Shown here piece by piece: positions 17,148 through 25,007 of a stretch of DNA of 39,329 nt. This stretch comes from Candidatus Omnitrophota bacterium. GTDB lineage: Bacteria; Omnitrophota; Gorgyraeia; Gygaellales; Profunditerraquicolaceae. The notes under the pieces were generated by a model. It had not been told where the DNA came from and made no database searches. It worked only from the letters and a program-made list of their open reading frames with translations. How positions within the stretch are numbered: the stretch's first letter is position 1; the number at the start of each line of letters is the position of its first letter. The DNA is taken from contig JAPLLZ010000028.1 of the NCBI GenBank assembly GCA_026387265.1, positions 5,009 through 44,337 of the forward strand, given 5' to 3'. Made by a program: the position numbers and the translations under genes.

Positions 17148-19702
17148 CGGTTTACCTCCGCATTTTTATGAAATTTAGACATCTCTAACCAATTAGCCCC
17201 TTTTTTCATATCCACTTTTATCGGCACATTTAACTTCATCACATTTTCCATTTCGTCTTTAACTAATCCTGCAAGCATATTTAATTCGAAAATGGGCAAA
17301 TCAAAAACCAGTTCATCATGAATCTGCAAAATCATTTTAGCTTTTAAATTCTTGCTTTGGATTTGGGCGCTAATTTTAATCATCGCCAACTTGATCAAAT
17401 CACTGGCGGTGCCCTGAATAGGAGTATTTACCGCCTGGCGCTGTGCAAACTGCCTAATCCCCATATTTTTATTGTTAATCTCAGGAATGTATCTTCTCCT
17501 GCCCAAAAGCGTGGTAACAAATCCCTCATTTTGTGCTTTTTTTATTTGAGCCTCAATATATTCTTTAACTTTAGGATAACGCAAAAAATAAGCATCAATA
17601 AACTCCTGAGCCTGATTTACCGGAATCTCCAAATCTTTACTTAAACCAAATGCGCTTTGGCCATAAACAATACCGAAATTTACCCTTTTAGCTACCTCGC
17701 GCATCTGCTCCTGAACTTCCGATTCAGAAAGATTATAAATTAAAGAAGCGGTCAAGCGATGCACATCCTGATTACCATTAAAAGCTTTTATCAGAGTATC
17801 ATCGCCGCATAAATGCGCCAACACCCTTAATTCTATCTGAGAATAATCACAAGAAAGAAGGCAATGTTCTACATCGCAAGCAACAATTGCCTGCCGGATC
17901 TTTGCTCCTATGTCGGTTTTCACCGGAATATTCTGCAAATTAGGGTTGCTGGAACTTAACCTGCCAGTTTCGGTACCGGTTTGATTAAAAGAAGTATGCA
18001 CCCTCCCGGTAACAGAATCTACCAATTTAGGTAAAGCATCAACATAAGTATTCTTTAATTTCGTCAACTGCCGGTATTCTAACAATAGTGCAGGCAAAGT
18101 ATGCTTTTGGCTTAAACGTTTTAAAACTTCTTCATCAGTAGACGGCCCGGTTTTAGTCTTCTTAATTATGGGAAGCCCTAATTTTTCAAATAAAACCTGC
18201 CCCAATTGTTTTGGTGAATTAATATTAAACTGCGTTCCGCTTGCTTCGTAAATATCTGAGATTAACTTAATTAATCTATGCTCAATTTCATGTGAAAGAT
18301 TCTTTAATAATTCTAAATCCAGCTTTATCCCGTCCTGCTCCATTACCGCTAAAATGCTCACCAATGGCATTTCAAGCTCATAAAAAAGCTTGGATAAATC
18401 TTTCTCTTCCAGGGACTGTTTAAGCACTGGTTTTAATCTAGTAACCAAAGCCAGCGCTTCTTGTTCACCCAATGTTTGCGGACGGATAAACTCCCCTAGA
18501 TTTTCCAGAGCTAAATCCTCTAGTGCGTAACTTGCCCGCGATGGATTTAACAAATACGCCGCGATCATCGTATCAAAATCCAAACCGTTTAGAATCAAAC
18601 CTTCCTTAGCCAATGCAACTTTTAATTTTTTAAGATCATGGCCGGTCTTTTTTATCCGGGGATCAGCAATAACCAAACGCGCCTGCGCGCAAAGCTTAGC
18701 GCTAAAAAATTTATCTTCTATGGCGAAAAATAAATCATCAAAACAAGATCCGTAAACAGTAACTTCGTTACAATATTCAAGTATATCGGATAATTCCTCC
18801 TGATTGCAGCTAAATAAACTAGCGGGCGTAATCTTATCTACTGCATCCGGCAACTCTCCCAACAACTTCTTAAATTCTAATCTCTTAAAAATACTGGCTA
18901 ACTGGGCATAATCAGGTTGGCCGGTTTTAGCTTTCTTTAAATCCAAATCCAGTTCTAACTCCTGATCCAGGCTAATTAGTTCTTTGTTCAATTTAATACG
19001 CTGACTATGTTCAATAATCATCTCTCTTATCTTATCCGGCTTAACTTTAGCAACATTCTTTAATAATTTATCTACAGCACCAAATTCCACAATAAGCTTC
19101 TGAGCAGTTTTTTCGCCGATTCCCGGGACACCCGGAAGATTATCCGCAGAATCCCCCATTAAAGCAATAATATCTGCCACCTGCTCCGGAACAACTCCAA
19201 AACGCTCTTTTACTTTGGCCACATCATAAAGTATTCCGCTATCTTTAGAAGGACTCAATACCTGGATATGTTTATTTACTAATTGCAGGATATCTTTATC
19301 GCTGCTGACAATCGTTACCGGCATAGACTTTGATGCTGCACTTTTCGCCAGCTGAGCAATCAGATCGTCGGCTTCGAAACCTTCTTTTTCAAAAATCGGG
19401 ATTCCATATGCTGCGACAACTTCTTTAATTATCGGTATCTGGCTAATCAAGTCATCCGGCATTGCTGCTCTTTGCATTTTATATTCTGCAAATTTTTTCG
19501 AACGGAAAGTGATACGCGATAAATCAAAACAACAAACCAAATAATCGGGCTTATGTTCTTTTAGTATTTTGGTAAGAATATTTATAAATCCGTAAACCGC
19601 ATTTGTCGGCTGGCCGCCAGATGTACTCAAGCTACTTAAAGCATAAAATGCTCGATAGCAGAATGCAGTGGCATCAATCAAGAATAAACTTTTTTTGGCC
19701 AT
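17144..19702 (-). CDS. polA: DNA polymerase I
   Basis: 852 residues in three parts. The 5'-3' exonuclease (about 1-290) has FEADDLIAQLA and the helix-hairpin-helix GVPGIGEKTAQKL. A middle 3'-5' exonuclease-like domain spans about 300-440. The polymerase domain has motif A LLSCDYSQIELRVLAHL, the O-helix REVAKRVNFGIVYG and motif C HDE at 795-797. The middle domain lacks the DxE metal pair (its strand reads EVTVYGSCFDDL), so proofreading is probably lost, as in several other bacterial Pol I proteins. There is no Shine-Dalgarno before the ATG. GTGA overlap with glgA. Confidence 0.96.
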   Translation of the reverse strand: MAKKSLFLIDATAFCYRAFYALSSLSTSGGQPTNAVYGFINILTKILKEHKPDYLVCCFDLSRITFRSKKFAEYKMQRAAMPDDLISQIPIIKEVVAAYGIPIFEKEGFEADDLIAQLAKSAASKSMPVTIVSSDKDILQLVNKHIQVLSPSKDSGILYDVAKVKERFGVVPEQVADIIALMGDSADNLPGVPGIGEKTAQKLIVEFGAVDKLLKNVAKVKPDKIREMIIEHSQRIKLNKELISLDQELELDLDLKKAKTGQPDYAQLASIFKRLEFKKLLGELPDAVDKITPASLFSCNQEELSDILEYCNEVTVYGSCFDDLFFAIEDKFFSAKLCAQARLVIADPRIKKTGHDLKKLKVALAKEGLILNGLDFDTMIAAYLLNPSRASYALEDLALENLGEFIRPQTLGEQEALALVTRLKPVLKQSLEEKDLSKLFYELEMPLVSILAVMEQDGIKLDLELLKNLSHEIEHRLIKLISDIYEASGTQFNINSPKQLGQVLFEKLGLPIIKKTKTGPSTDEEVLKRLSQKHTLPALLLEYRQLTKLKNTYVDALPKLVDSVTGRVHTSFNQTGTETGRLSSSNPNLQNIPVKTDIGAKIRQAIVACDVEHCLLSCDYSQIELRVLAHLCGDDTLIKAFNGNQDVHRLTASLIYNLSESEVQEQMREVAKRVNFGIVYGQSAFGLSKDLEIPVNQAQEFIDAYFLRYPKVKEYIEAQIKKAQNEGFVTTLLGRRRYIPEINNKNMGIRQFAQRQAVNTPIQGTASDLIKLAMIKISAQIQSKNLKAKMILQIHDELVFDLPIFELNMLAGLVKDEMENVMKLNVPIKVDMKKGANWLEMSKFHKNAEVNR

Positions 19703-19753
19703 TAATTAATCAAGGAATTCAATGTATAAGGAAAGATGTTTTGCGGTACGTTT

Positions 19754-20512
19754 CTATCGCGTCAGAGCCCTTAGCTCTGCTTTTTCAATAAACGCTTCAA
19801 TCTCCGGGTTATCCTGATCTAAATATTGGGCATCTAATGCCTCTTTGATTGCCGTAGCCATATCCCCTCTATTAAAACTCAATTTGGCTTTTTTGAAATG
19901 CGATTGGGCAAGAGTCGTACTGTTTTTGTTAACCTCGCCTTTATCCTGCGCGACATCTTGCATCAAATCCAGAATCTCTTGCTCCCGTTCATCAGAAAAC
20001 GGGCGCCCGGATAAAGAACTACGGATATCACGCAGCCGGCTTGCTGCTTTTTGAGTCCAGGGATCATCCTCCTGGCCCACCTCTACGCGTTTATTCCAAT
20101 AAAATGCTGCCTTTTCTAAGTCACGCTTGCCTTCATAAAGAAGCGCCAAATTTGTATAAGCGCTAGCATAAAGAGGATCAATTTTGACTGACTTTAAATA
20201 ACTTTCTTCTGCCTGATCAAGACGACCCAATGCTTCAAAAACTACCCCTAAATCATTGTAGGCAACGGCAAAATCAGGATATATAGCAACGGCCTTCTGA
20301 TATAAACCTAATGCTTCAGCAGCATTACCAATTCGCTGGCATTCTAAACCTGCCTCCCGGTATTTCTTGGCCTGTTCCTGTTTTACAGATGTAAGTTTTT
20401 CGAATGAAGGTGACTCCTTTGTCTCTTGAGCAAAAACACACTCAACACAACAAAAAACAGATAATATTGCGATTGCTGTACTTAAGAATATAGGCGGGAG
20501 TCGGTTATTCAT
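19754..20512 (-). CDS. Secreted or periplasmic TPR-repeat protein
   Basis: 252 residues with an N-terminal signal peptide: a hydrophobic run at about 8-27, and a likely cleavage after VFA near residue 28. Several tetratricopeptide repeats follow: AGLECQRIGNAAEALGLYQK, then AVAYNDLGVVFEALGRLDQA, then ASAYTNLALLYEGKRDLEKA, and a further one near the C-terminus (KAKLSFNRGDMATAIKEALD). TPRs mediate protein contacts; no enzyme domain is present. It is first behind a good promoter at 20526-20553 with only a few bases of leader, and polA follows after 51 bases. Confidence 0.88.
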   Translation of the reverse strand: MNNRLPPIFLSTAIAILSVFCCVECVFAQETKESPSFEKLTSVKQEQAKKYREAGLECQRIGNAAEALGLYQKAVAIYPDFAVAYNDLGVVFEALGRLDQAEESYLKSVKIDPLYASAYTNLALLYEGKRDLEKAAFYWNKRVEVGQEDDPWTQKAASRLRDIRSSLSGRPFSDEREQEILDLMQDVAQDKGEVNKNSTTLAQSHFKKAKLSFNRGDMATAIKEALDAQYLDQDNPEIEAFIEKAELRALTR

Positions 20513-20525
20513 TTATCTGTTCATT

Positions 20526-20553
20526 ATTATATACATTAAACTGTCCACGTCAA
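20526..20553 (-). promoter_or_regulatory. Sigma70-like promoter ahead of the TPR gene and polA group
   Basis: On the minus strand TTGACG (20553-20548) and TATAAT (20531-20526) are separated by 16 bases. The expected transcription start is near 20519, about 6-8 bases before the ATG at 20512. The mRNA would be nearly leaderless, which agrees with the absence of a Shine-Dalgarno there. Confidence 0.6.
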
Positions 20554-20562
20554 GAAAAATTT

Positions 20563-20648
20563 GAGCACCTTATAGATTTTATCCAGCGAAATACTTACGA
20601 GCGTAAGCGAGTAAGTATTGAGCGCCGCAATCTATTGTCCAGCGAAAT
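20563..20648. repeat. Hairpin flanked by direct repeats in the acsB-TPR gap
   Basis: Two related ~29-base direct repeats, 20563-20592 and 20620-20648, both start with GAGC and end with TCCAGCGAAAT. They flank a hairpin with arms AATACTTAC (20590-20598) and its complement (20611-20619). The 12-mer AATTTGAGCACC at its left edge also occurs near 26925. This is the main content of the 230-base gap 20513-20742. Confidence 0.65.
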
Positions 20649-20687
20649 TGAACACCCTGGTTTTAAATCTGGTGAAACCCATCGAAT

Positions 20688-20715
20688 ATAAAAAATTCAG
20701 TTATAAATTTTTTAT
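20688..20715. repeat. AT-only 10-bp hairpin downstream of acsB
   Basis: ATAAAAAATT at 20688-20697 is exactly complementary to 20706-20715 around an 8-base loop. It lies 28 bases past the acsB stop on the transcript side. With no GC in the stem it is a weak structure, possibly a 3' end element. Confidence 0.45.
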
Positions 20716-20742
20716 GGTTATGAGATGGGGTCAAGAACACTT

Positions 20743-22278
20743 TTATATTATCGCATCCATCGTTAACGCCGGATGCTCTACCTTCTTTAGAAAAACCAAT
20801 AATTCTTCCAAAGTAGTAGCCACAGATTCATCAGCAATCTTATCTAATAAACCATCCTGGCCAATCTCCTGAATTCTGGATTTTAACTTATCTCCTAAAA
20901 TTTCCTTAAGTTCCTTAGGCATCCAAACGACTCTGGCTAATCCGCCTTCAGCAGAAATGAACTTTTTACTTAAAATATATAATTTACCCACCCCGAGAAA
21001 ACCCGGAGTCTGTACTCCGCCTCCGACTGATCCGGCTAAAGTTGTAAAACTCATCCCCGAAGGAGTACTCCCAACATAATCACGATGCACTAGCATTACC
21101 CCGTTAGCTTCAGGCACAATGGCCACAATACACTCAAAACATCCGCATGATGATTGCGGCCCGTCCATTAATGAATACATACTTACTGCCTCAATAGTCT
21201 GATTGGACTTCTGCTGCACAAATGTATTTATATTATCCCATTGGCCAAGCCGGCCGTCTAAAAGATTACCTTTGAGAATCGGCTGATTAGGACCGGTAGG
21301 AATAATTTCAAAAGAAGCTTTAGCATCTAACCAGGAATACGCTCCGCACAAACCTAAGCGCTCCGGAGTAACCACGCAAACATGGTTAGGAGCAAAAGAT
21401 TGGCACAATAAACAGGAATAAAATGTATCTACGCTTTCGTCAGTCATACCGGCTAAACGTTCATCACGCTGATTATAAGTTTGCTGAGCTTGACTTGAAA
21501 TTCTAGACACATCATCCTGAGTGGTATAAAGTTTGACCTGCACTTTATCCACAATAGCGCTATATTCCGCATGCAACATCGCATGTAAAATGACTCCTAG
21601 ATGTTTTAGCCTAAAACCTTTGCCATATGCATCTTTAGAGATCCTGATCCAAACCATATCGCGCTGGCCCATATGCATCAGGCCCATACAATAGTTAACA
21701 AAACGATGGATCTGCCTTTCCAGTATCGGCTCGAAATCTTTTTGCATTTTGCGCCCAAAAACATCTACGACAATTGCCAAAGGTAAAGATTTGCTCCCGG
21801 CAGGTAACTGATCAATAGCCGGGCCAATTAATTCTACACTACCATCAGTAATGCTGGCTTCATCACCAGAACTTAAAAATTCAATCACAGCTGACGCCTT
21901 ACCTCCAAATTCAACAGCCAACTGTTCCCTACGTACACGCTCACCTTCAAATGCCGCAGCATACGGCACAGGCACAGCCACCTGTGACATTTTAACTTTA
22001 ATCCCGCGTGTCAAAATACATTTAGAAGGTAACTTAGCATAATCTTTCTCAGTAACTAAAGCTTCAAACAGAGTCGTATCAATCTTACCTAATTGTGGTA
22101 CCTCTAAATCTGTAATTATCGGCAGGCCGAAAGCCAAAGCCCCCAAACCTGTAGCCACTAAAAGTTCATCTACATGGCTAAGCAGAAGAATAAATGCTGG
22201 AACGCGATTACGGATATAATCGGAGATCTCTTTCCATTGCCCGGGCTTATTTCCGCCGTAGATTAAAGGAGCGCGCAC
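20743..22278 (-). CDS. acsB: Acetyl-CoA synthase (CODH/ACS beta), C-terminal piece with the A-cluster
   Basis: Catalytic part of acetyl-CoA synthase, which joins CO, a corrinoid-bound methyl group and CoA. All A-cluster ligands are present: Cys289, Cys292, Cys301 and Cys311 in FYSCLLCQSFAPNHVC plus LGLCGA (the 4Fe-4S cluster and bridging Cys), and Cys378-Gly379-Cys380 in SSCGCFEC (the distal nickel). 511 residues from GTG 22278, but the same frame is open back to 22338 and its upstream residues (YIVPLGDDYLSAIYAVNFAV) are clearly AcsB sequence. No ATG, GTG or TTG and no good ribosome site exists in that stretch. It is therefore the downstream part of a gene whose 5' part is 22320-23219 in another frame. 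Confidence 0.93.
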   Translation of the reverse strand: MRAPLIYGGNKPGQWKEISDYIRNRVPAFILLLSHVDELLVATGLGALAFGLPIITDLEVPQLGKIDTTLFEALVTEKDYAKLPSKCILTRGIKVKMSQVAVPVPYAAAFEGERVRREQLAVEFGGKASAVIEFLSSGDEASITDGSVELIGPAIDQLPAGSKSLPLAIVVDVFGRKMQKDFEPILERQIHRFVNYCMGLMHMGQRDMVWIRISKDAYGKGFRLKHLGVILHAMLHAEYSAIVDKVQVKLYTTQDDVSRISSQAQQTYNQRDERLAGMTDESVDTFYSCLLCQSFAPNHVCVVTPERLGLCGAYSWLDAKASFEIIPTGPNQPILKGNLLDGRLGQWDNINTFVQQKSNQTIEAVSMYSLMDGPQSSCGCFECIVAIVPEANGVMLVHRDYVGSTPSGMSFTTLAGSVGGGVQTPGFLGVGKLYILSKKFISAEGGLARVVWMPKELKEILGDKLKSRIQEIGQDGLLDKIADESVATTLEELLVFLKKVEHPALTMDAII

Positions 22279-22319
22279 CGCAAAGTTAACCGCATAAATT
22301 GCTGAAAGATAATCATCTC

Positions 22320-23219
22320 CTAAGGGAACAATATACTTTTAGACTGAAAATCTCGAATCAACTGCACAGCCGACTGTTCATCTTTAGCCGGACCCAAGAT
22401 GACCGCAATACCGGCAATCCTGCCATCAACCAATTGCAATCCTAGTGACCGTAAAATTTTATCCGGAATAAAACCAATCCCCTCTTTCGGATGTTCTTGA
22501 TTTAACACAGCCAAAACAGCGAGAATTTCTTCACAAATTAAAACTGCCACCCCTTGGTTTAATAAACCATCCGCAGAGTTAATCATCAAACCACTAGAAG
22601 CAGCCTGATTAACGGCCAAAGCCTCAGCTTGAACAAAAGCTGCCCGGCAATCCTGCAGATTTTTTACTTCAATATTCAACAGGGCATAAATTAAAGGCAG
22701 GTAATAGTTTGTTTCCGGAAATTCTATTTTTGCATCAGGGCCTTTTTGATTTATTGCATTTTCTAATGACTGGCGCGTAAGATTTAATACGCCCTGCGTT
22801 CCTTTTGTCCCTAATTCCGCCAATAGTTGAGGCAACTGCCCTGGCTTAACTTGCTCACTAGAAGAATCCGGCATGGACTTATCTACAAACACAACCAAAC
22901 ATACCCCAACAGCTTTCCCATCTTTAAATTTAACCGCTTCAGCCCTGCCCTCGCCGACAATCTCCTGAATTGAGCTATTAATAATTTGAACACTTTCAGG
23001 CAACTGCCCGCTAAATCCTAGATTACTGACCACTTTAATACCAACTTTATATTTCTCAGCAATTAATTGTGCTATTTTAAATACTGCTCCTGTAGGCCCA
23101 TCAACGCAAACAGTATCAACAATTAAATAATCATCTAATTTTTTAAGGTCATCTTCCGAACTGATAAGTATAACCCCTTTTTTTCTTGCTCCGGGTATCT
23201 GCGGTAAGTTTAGTGCCAT
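22320..23219 (-). CDS. acsB: Acetyl-CoA synthase N-terminal domain with an unusual Rossmann-like extension (5' part of split acsB)
   Basis: 299 residues. From about residue 125 onward it matches domain 1 of bacterial AcsB, the CODH-contacting part: GPDAKIEFPETNYYLPLIYA and GFIPDKILRSLGLQLVDG, then IAVILGPAKDE. It ends at a TAG (22320) where AcsB should continue, and the continuation is found one frame away. Residues about 15-115 are not normal AcsB. They resemble a degenerate NAD-binding fold of disulfide-oxidoreductase type (IVDTVCVDGPTGAV, IQEIVGEGRAEAVKFKDGK), which I infer with low confidence. GAGG lies 10 bases before the ATG. The metF-side gap is 37 bases. Confidence 0.85.
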   Translation of the reverse strand: MALNLPQIPGARKKGVILISSEDDLKKLDDYLIVDTVCVDGPTGAVFKIAQLIAEKYKVGIKVVSNLGFSGQLPESVQIINSSIQEIVGEGRAEAVKFKDGKAVGVCLVVFVDKSMPDSSSEQVKPGQLPQLLAELGTKGTQGVLNLTRQSLENAINQKGPDAKIEFPETNYYLPLIYALLNIEVKNLQDCRAAFVQAEALAVNQAASSGLMINSADGLLNQGVAVLICEEILAVLAVLNQEHPKEGIGFIPDKILRSLGLQLVDGRIAGIAVILGPAKDEQSAVQLIRDFQSKSILFP

Positions 23220-23256
23220 GTTTTTACAACCTCGCTTATAGAATTAAATATATTTT

Positions 23257-24126
23257 TTATAATCCGCTCGCTTCTAAGACCTGCGGGACAATTTTATCCC
23301 AACCAATAGACATAATATGAATCCCCTGGCACATCGGTTTTAATTGCCTGATTAAACGACTGGCAATTTTTATGGAAGTAGCCACCTTGTCCTTGCAAGA
23401 ATCCATCTCCGCAATTAACTCTTGCGGAACAGAAATACCGGCAACATGCTTATTCATATATCTGGCCATAGCTGCCGATTTTAACAAAACAATACCCGCC
23501 ATAACCGGAACTTTAAAATTTTTAACCTGAGAGATAAAATTCTCAAAAGTCTTTACATCAAAAACTGCCTGGGTCTGAAAAAATTCAGCACCTGCGGAAA
23601 TTTTTTTCTCCATTTTCATAATCTGCGGAGCCAATGGGTCTGAACCGGGATTAACCACTGCGCCAATACAAAATACGGGCGGATTCCCTTCTAATTTATG
23701 GCCCTGCATATCAAAGCCGGTCTCCAATTTTCTAGCTACCTGCAACAATTGCACCGAGTCTAAATCAAACACCGGTTTGGCCTGCGGATGATCACCTAAG
23801 CTTGGGTGATCTCCGGTAGCAATCAAGATATTCTGAATTCCCAAGGCTGCAGCAGACAATAAATCTGATTGTAAGGCCAGGCGATTACGGTCGCGGCAGG
23901 TTAACTGATAAATCGGCTCAAAACCCTTTTGTTTAAGCAAATAACTTACGGTTAAGGACCCTAAACGCATTACTGAACTCTGTAAATCCGTAACATTAAT
24001 CGCATCGACTTTATTACGGATAAGTTCAGCATCTTCCAATAATCTTTCAGCATGCATGCCTTTTTCCGGGCCGACTTCCGAAGTAAGTAAAAATTTACCT
24101 GCTTGAACTTTTTCTTTAAATGTCAT
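23257..24126 (-). CDS. metF: 5,10-methylenetetrahydrofolate reductase
   Basis: Reduces methylene-THF to methyl-THF, the methyl donor for acetyl-CoA synthase or methionine. 289 residues, a TIM barrel of MTHFR type: LTSEVGPEKG near the N-terminus (catalytic Glu region), INVTDLQSSVMRLGSL, QLTCRDRNRLALQSDLL, and NILIATGDHPSLGDHP for FAD binding. Later it has KISAGAEFFQTQAVFD and PVMAGIVLL. The zinc partner MetV seen in acetogens is not in the window. Its place between folD and acsB suggests service in the Wood-Ljungdahl methyl branch. Confidence 0.93.
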   Translation of the reverse strand: MTFKEKVQAGKFLLTSEVGPEKGMHAERLLEDAELIRNKVDAINVTDLQSSVMRLGSLTVSYLLKQKGFEPIYQLTCRDRNRLALQSDLLSAAALGIQNILIATGDHPSLGDHPQAKPVFDLDSVQLLQVARKLETGFDMQGHKLEGNPPVFCIGAVVNPGSDPLAPQIMKMEKKISAGAEFFQTQAVFDVKTFENFISQVKNFKVPVMAGIVLLKSAAMARYMNKHVAGISVPQELIAEMDSCKDKVATSIKIASRLIRQLKPMCQGIHIMSIGWDKIVPQVLEASGL

Positions 24127-24149
24127 TTCTAAACAAAATTAAAAATAGT

Positions 24150-25007
24150 TTATGATTTTGTAGACTGCTGCGCTTTAGCGACTTCCACTAAATTACGCAT
24201 TAAGATGGCCACAGTTAATGGCCCCACTCCTCCCGGCACAGGAGTAATATAGGCAGCGCGCTTTGCGGCTGATTCAAATTCAATATCACCGACAATTTTA
24301 TCATTTAAATGGTTTATGCCTACATCTACAACCACGGCACCTTCCTTTATCCATTCGCCTTTAATCAAACCGGCCTGGCCAACCGCGACAATCAAAACTT
24401 CTGCTCTTTTTACATGATCTTCTAACTTACCGGCTTTGCTAGTAGCAATATGGCAAACTGTCACTGTAGCAAATTTTTCCAACAAAAGCATCGCCAATGG
24501 TTTGCCCACGATTTCGCTATGTCCAACAATTACCACTTCTTTCCCATACAAATCTAGGCCGATAGAATCCAGTAATTCCATTACAGCATTAGCTGTGCAA
24601 GCCGCAATCCTGGCTTTGCCGAAAAGAACTTTTCCAATATTGGTCGGATGCATCCCTTCGACATCTTTATTGGGCTGGATAAACTCACATATCTTCATAT
24701 AATCAATATCTGGCGGAAGGGGAACCTGAACGATAATACCATTCACCGAAGTATCAGCATTTAACTTAAGCACAAAATCAATCAACTGATCCTGGGAAAT
24801 ATTCTGCTCCAACTGATACAGTTTATAGGTTATCCCCAAACTCTGCGCAACCTTAGCCTGAATCTTGACATAAGCCAAAGCACTGGGATTATCTCCTACT
24901 AAAATACTAGCCAGAACCGGAGCCTGTCTTAAACTCAGCACACTGTTTTTAACCTTCTCTTTAATCTTATCAGCGACAATTTTACCTTCTAATAACTTTG
25001 CCAACAT
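24150..25007 (-). CDS. folD: Bifunctional methylene-THF dehydrogenase / methenyl-THF cyclohydrolase
   Basis: 285 residues, normal. Folate-site motifs are ALAYVKIQAKVAQSLGI with the catalytic lysine near residue 54, and GIIVQVPLPPDID. The NAD(P)-binding domain has EVVIVGHSEIVGKPLAMLLL, and the C-terminus carries the signature PVPGGVGPLTVAILM. The ATG lies inside the end of fchA, a 26-base overlap. FolD already has cyclohydrolase activity, so having fchA next door is partly redundant, as in many acetogens. Confidence 0.96.
   Translation of the reverse strand: MLAKLLEGKIVADKIKEKVKNSVLSLRQAPVLASILVGDNPSALAYVKIQAKVAQSLGITYKLYQLEQNISQDQLIDFVLKLNADTSVNGIIVQVPLPPDIDYMKICEFIQPNKDVEGMHPTNIGKVLFGKARIAACTANAVMELLDSIGLDLYGKEVVIVGHSEIVGKPLAMLLLEKFATVTVCHIATSKAGKLEDHVKRAEVLIVAVGQAGLIKGEWIKEGAVVVDVGINHLNDKIVGDIEFESAAKRAAYITPVPGGVGPLTVAILMRNLVEVAKAQQSTKS

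Noticed and set aside
22320-22338. Programmed -1 frameshift joining the two acsB frames
   Set aside because: No X-XXY-YYZ slippery heptamer is in phase in the overlap, and about 22 residues are also missing, which a frameshift would not explain.
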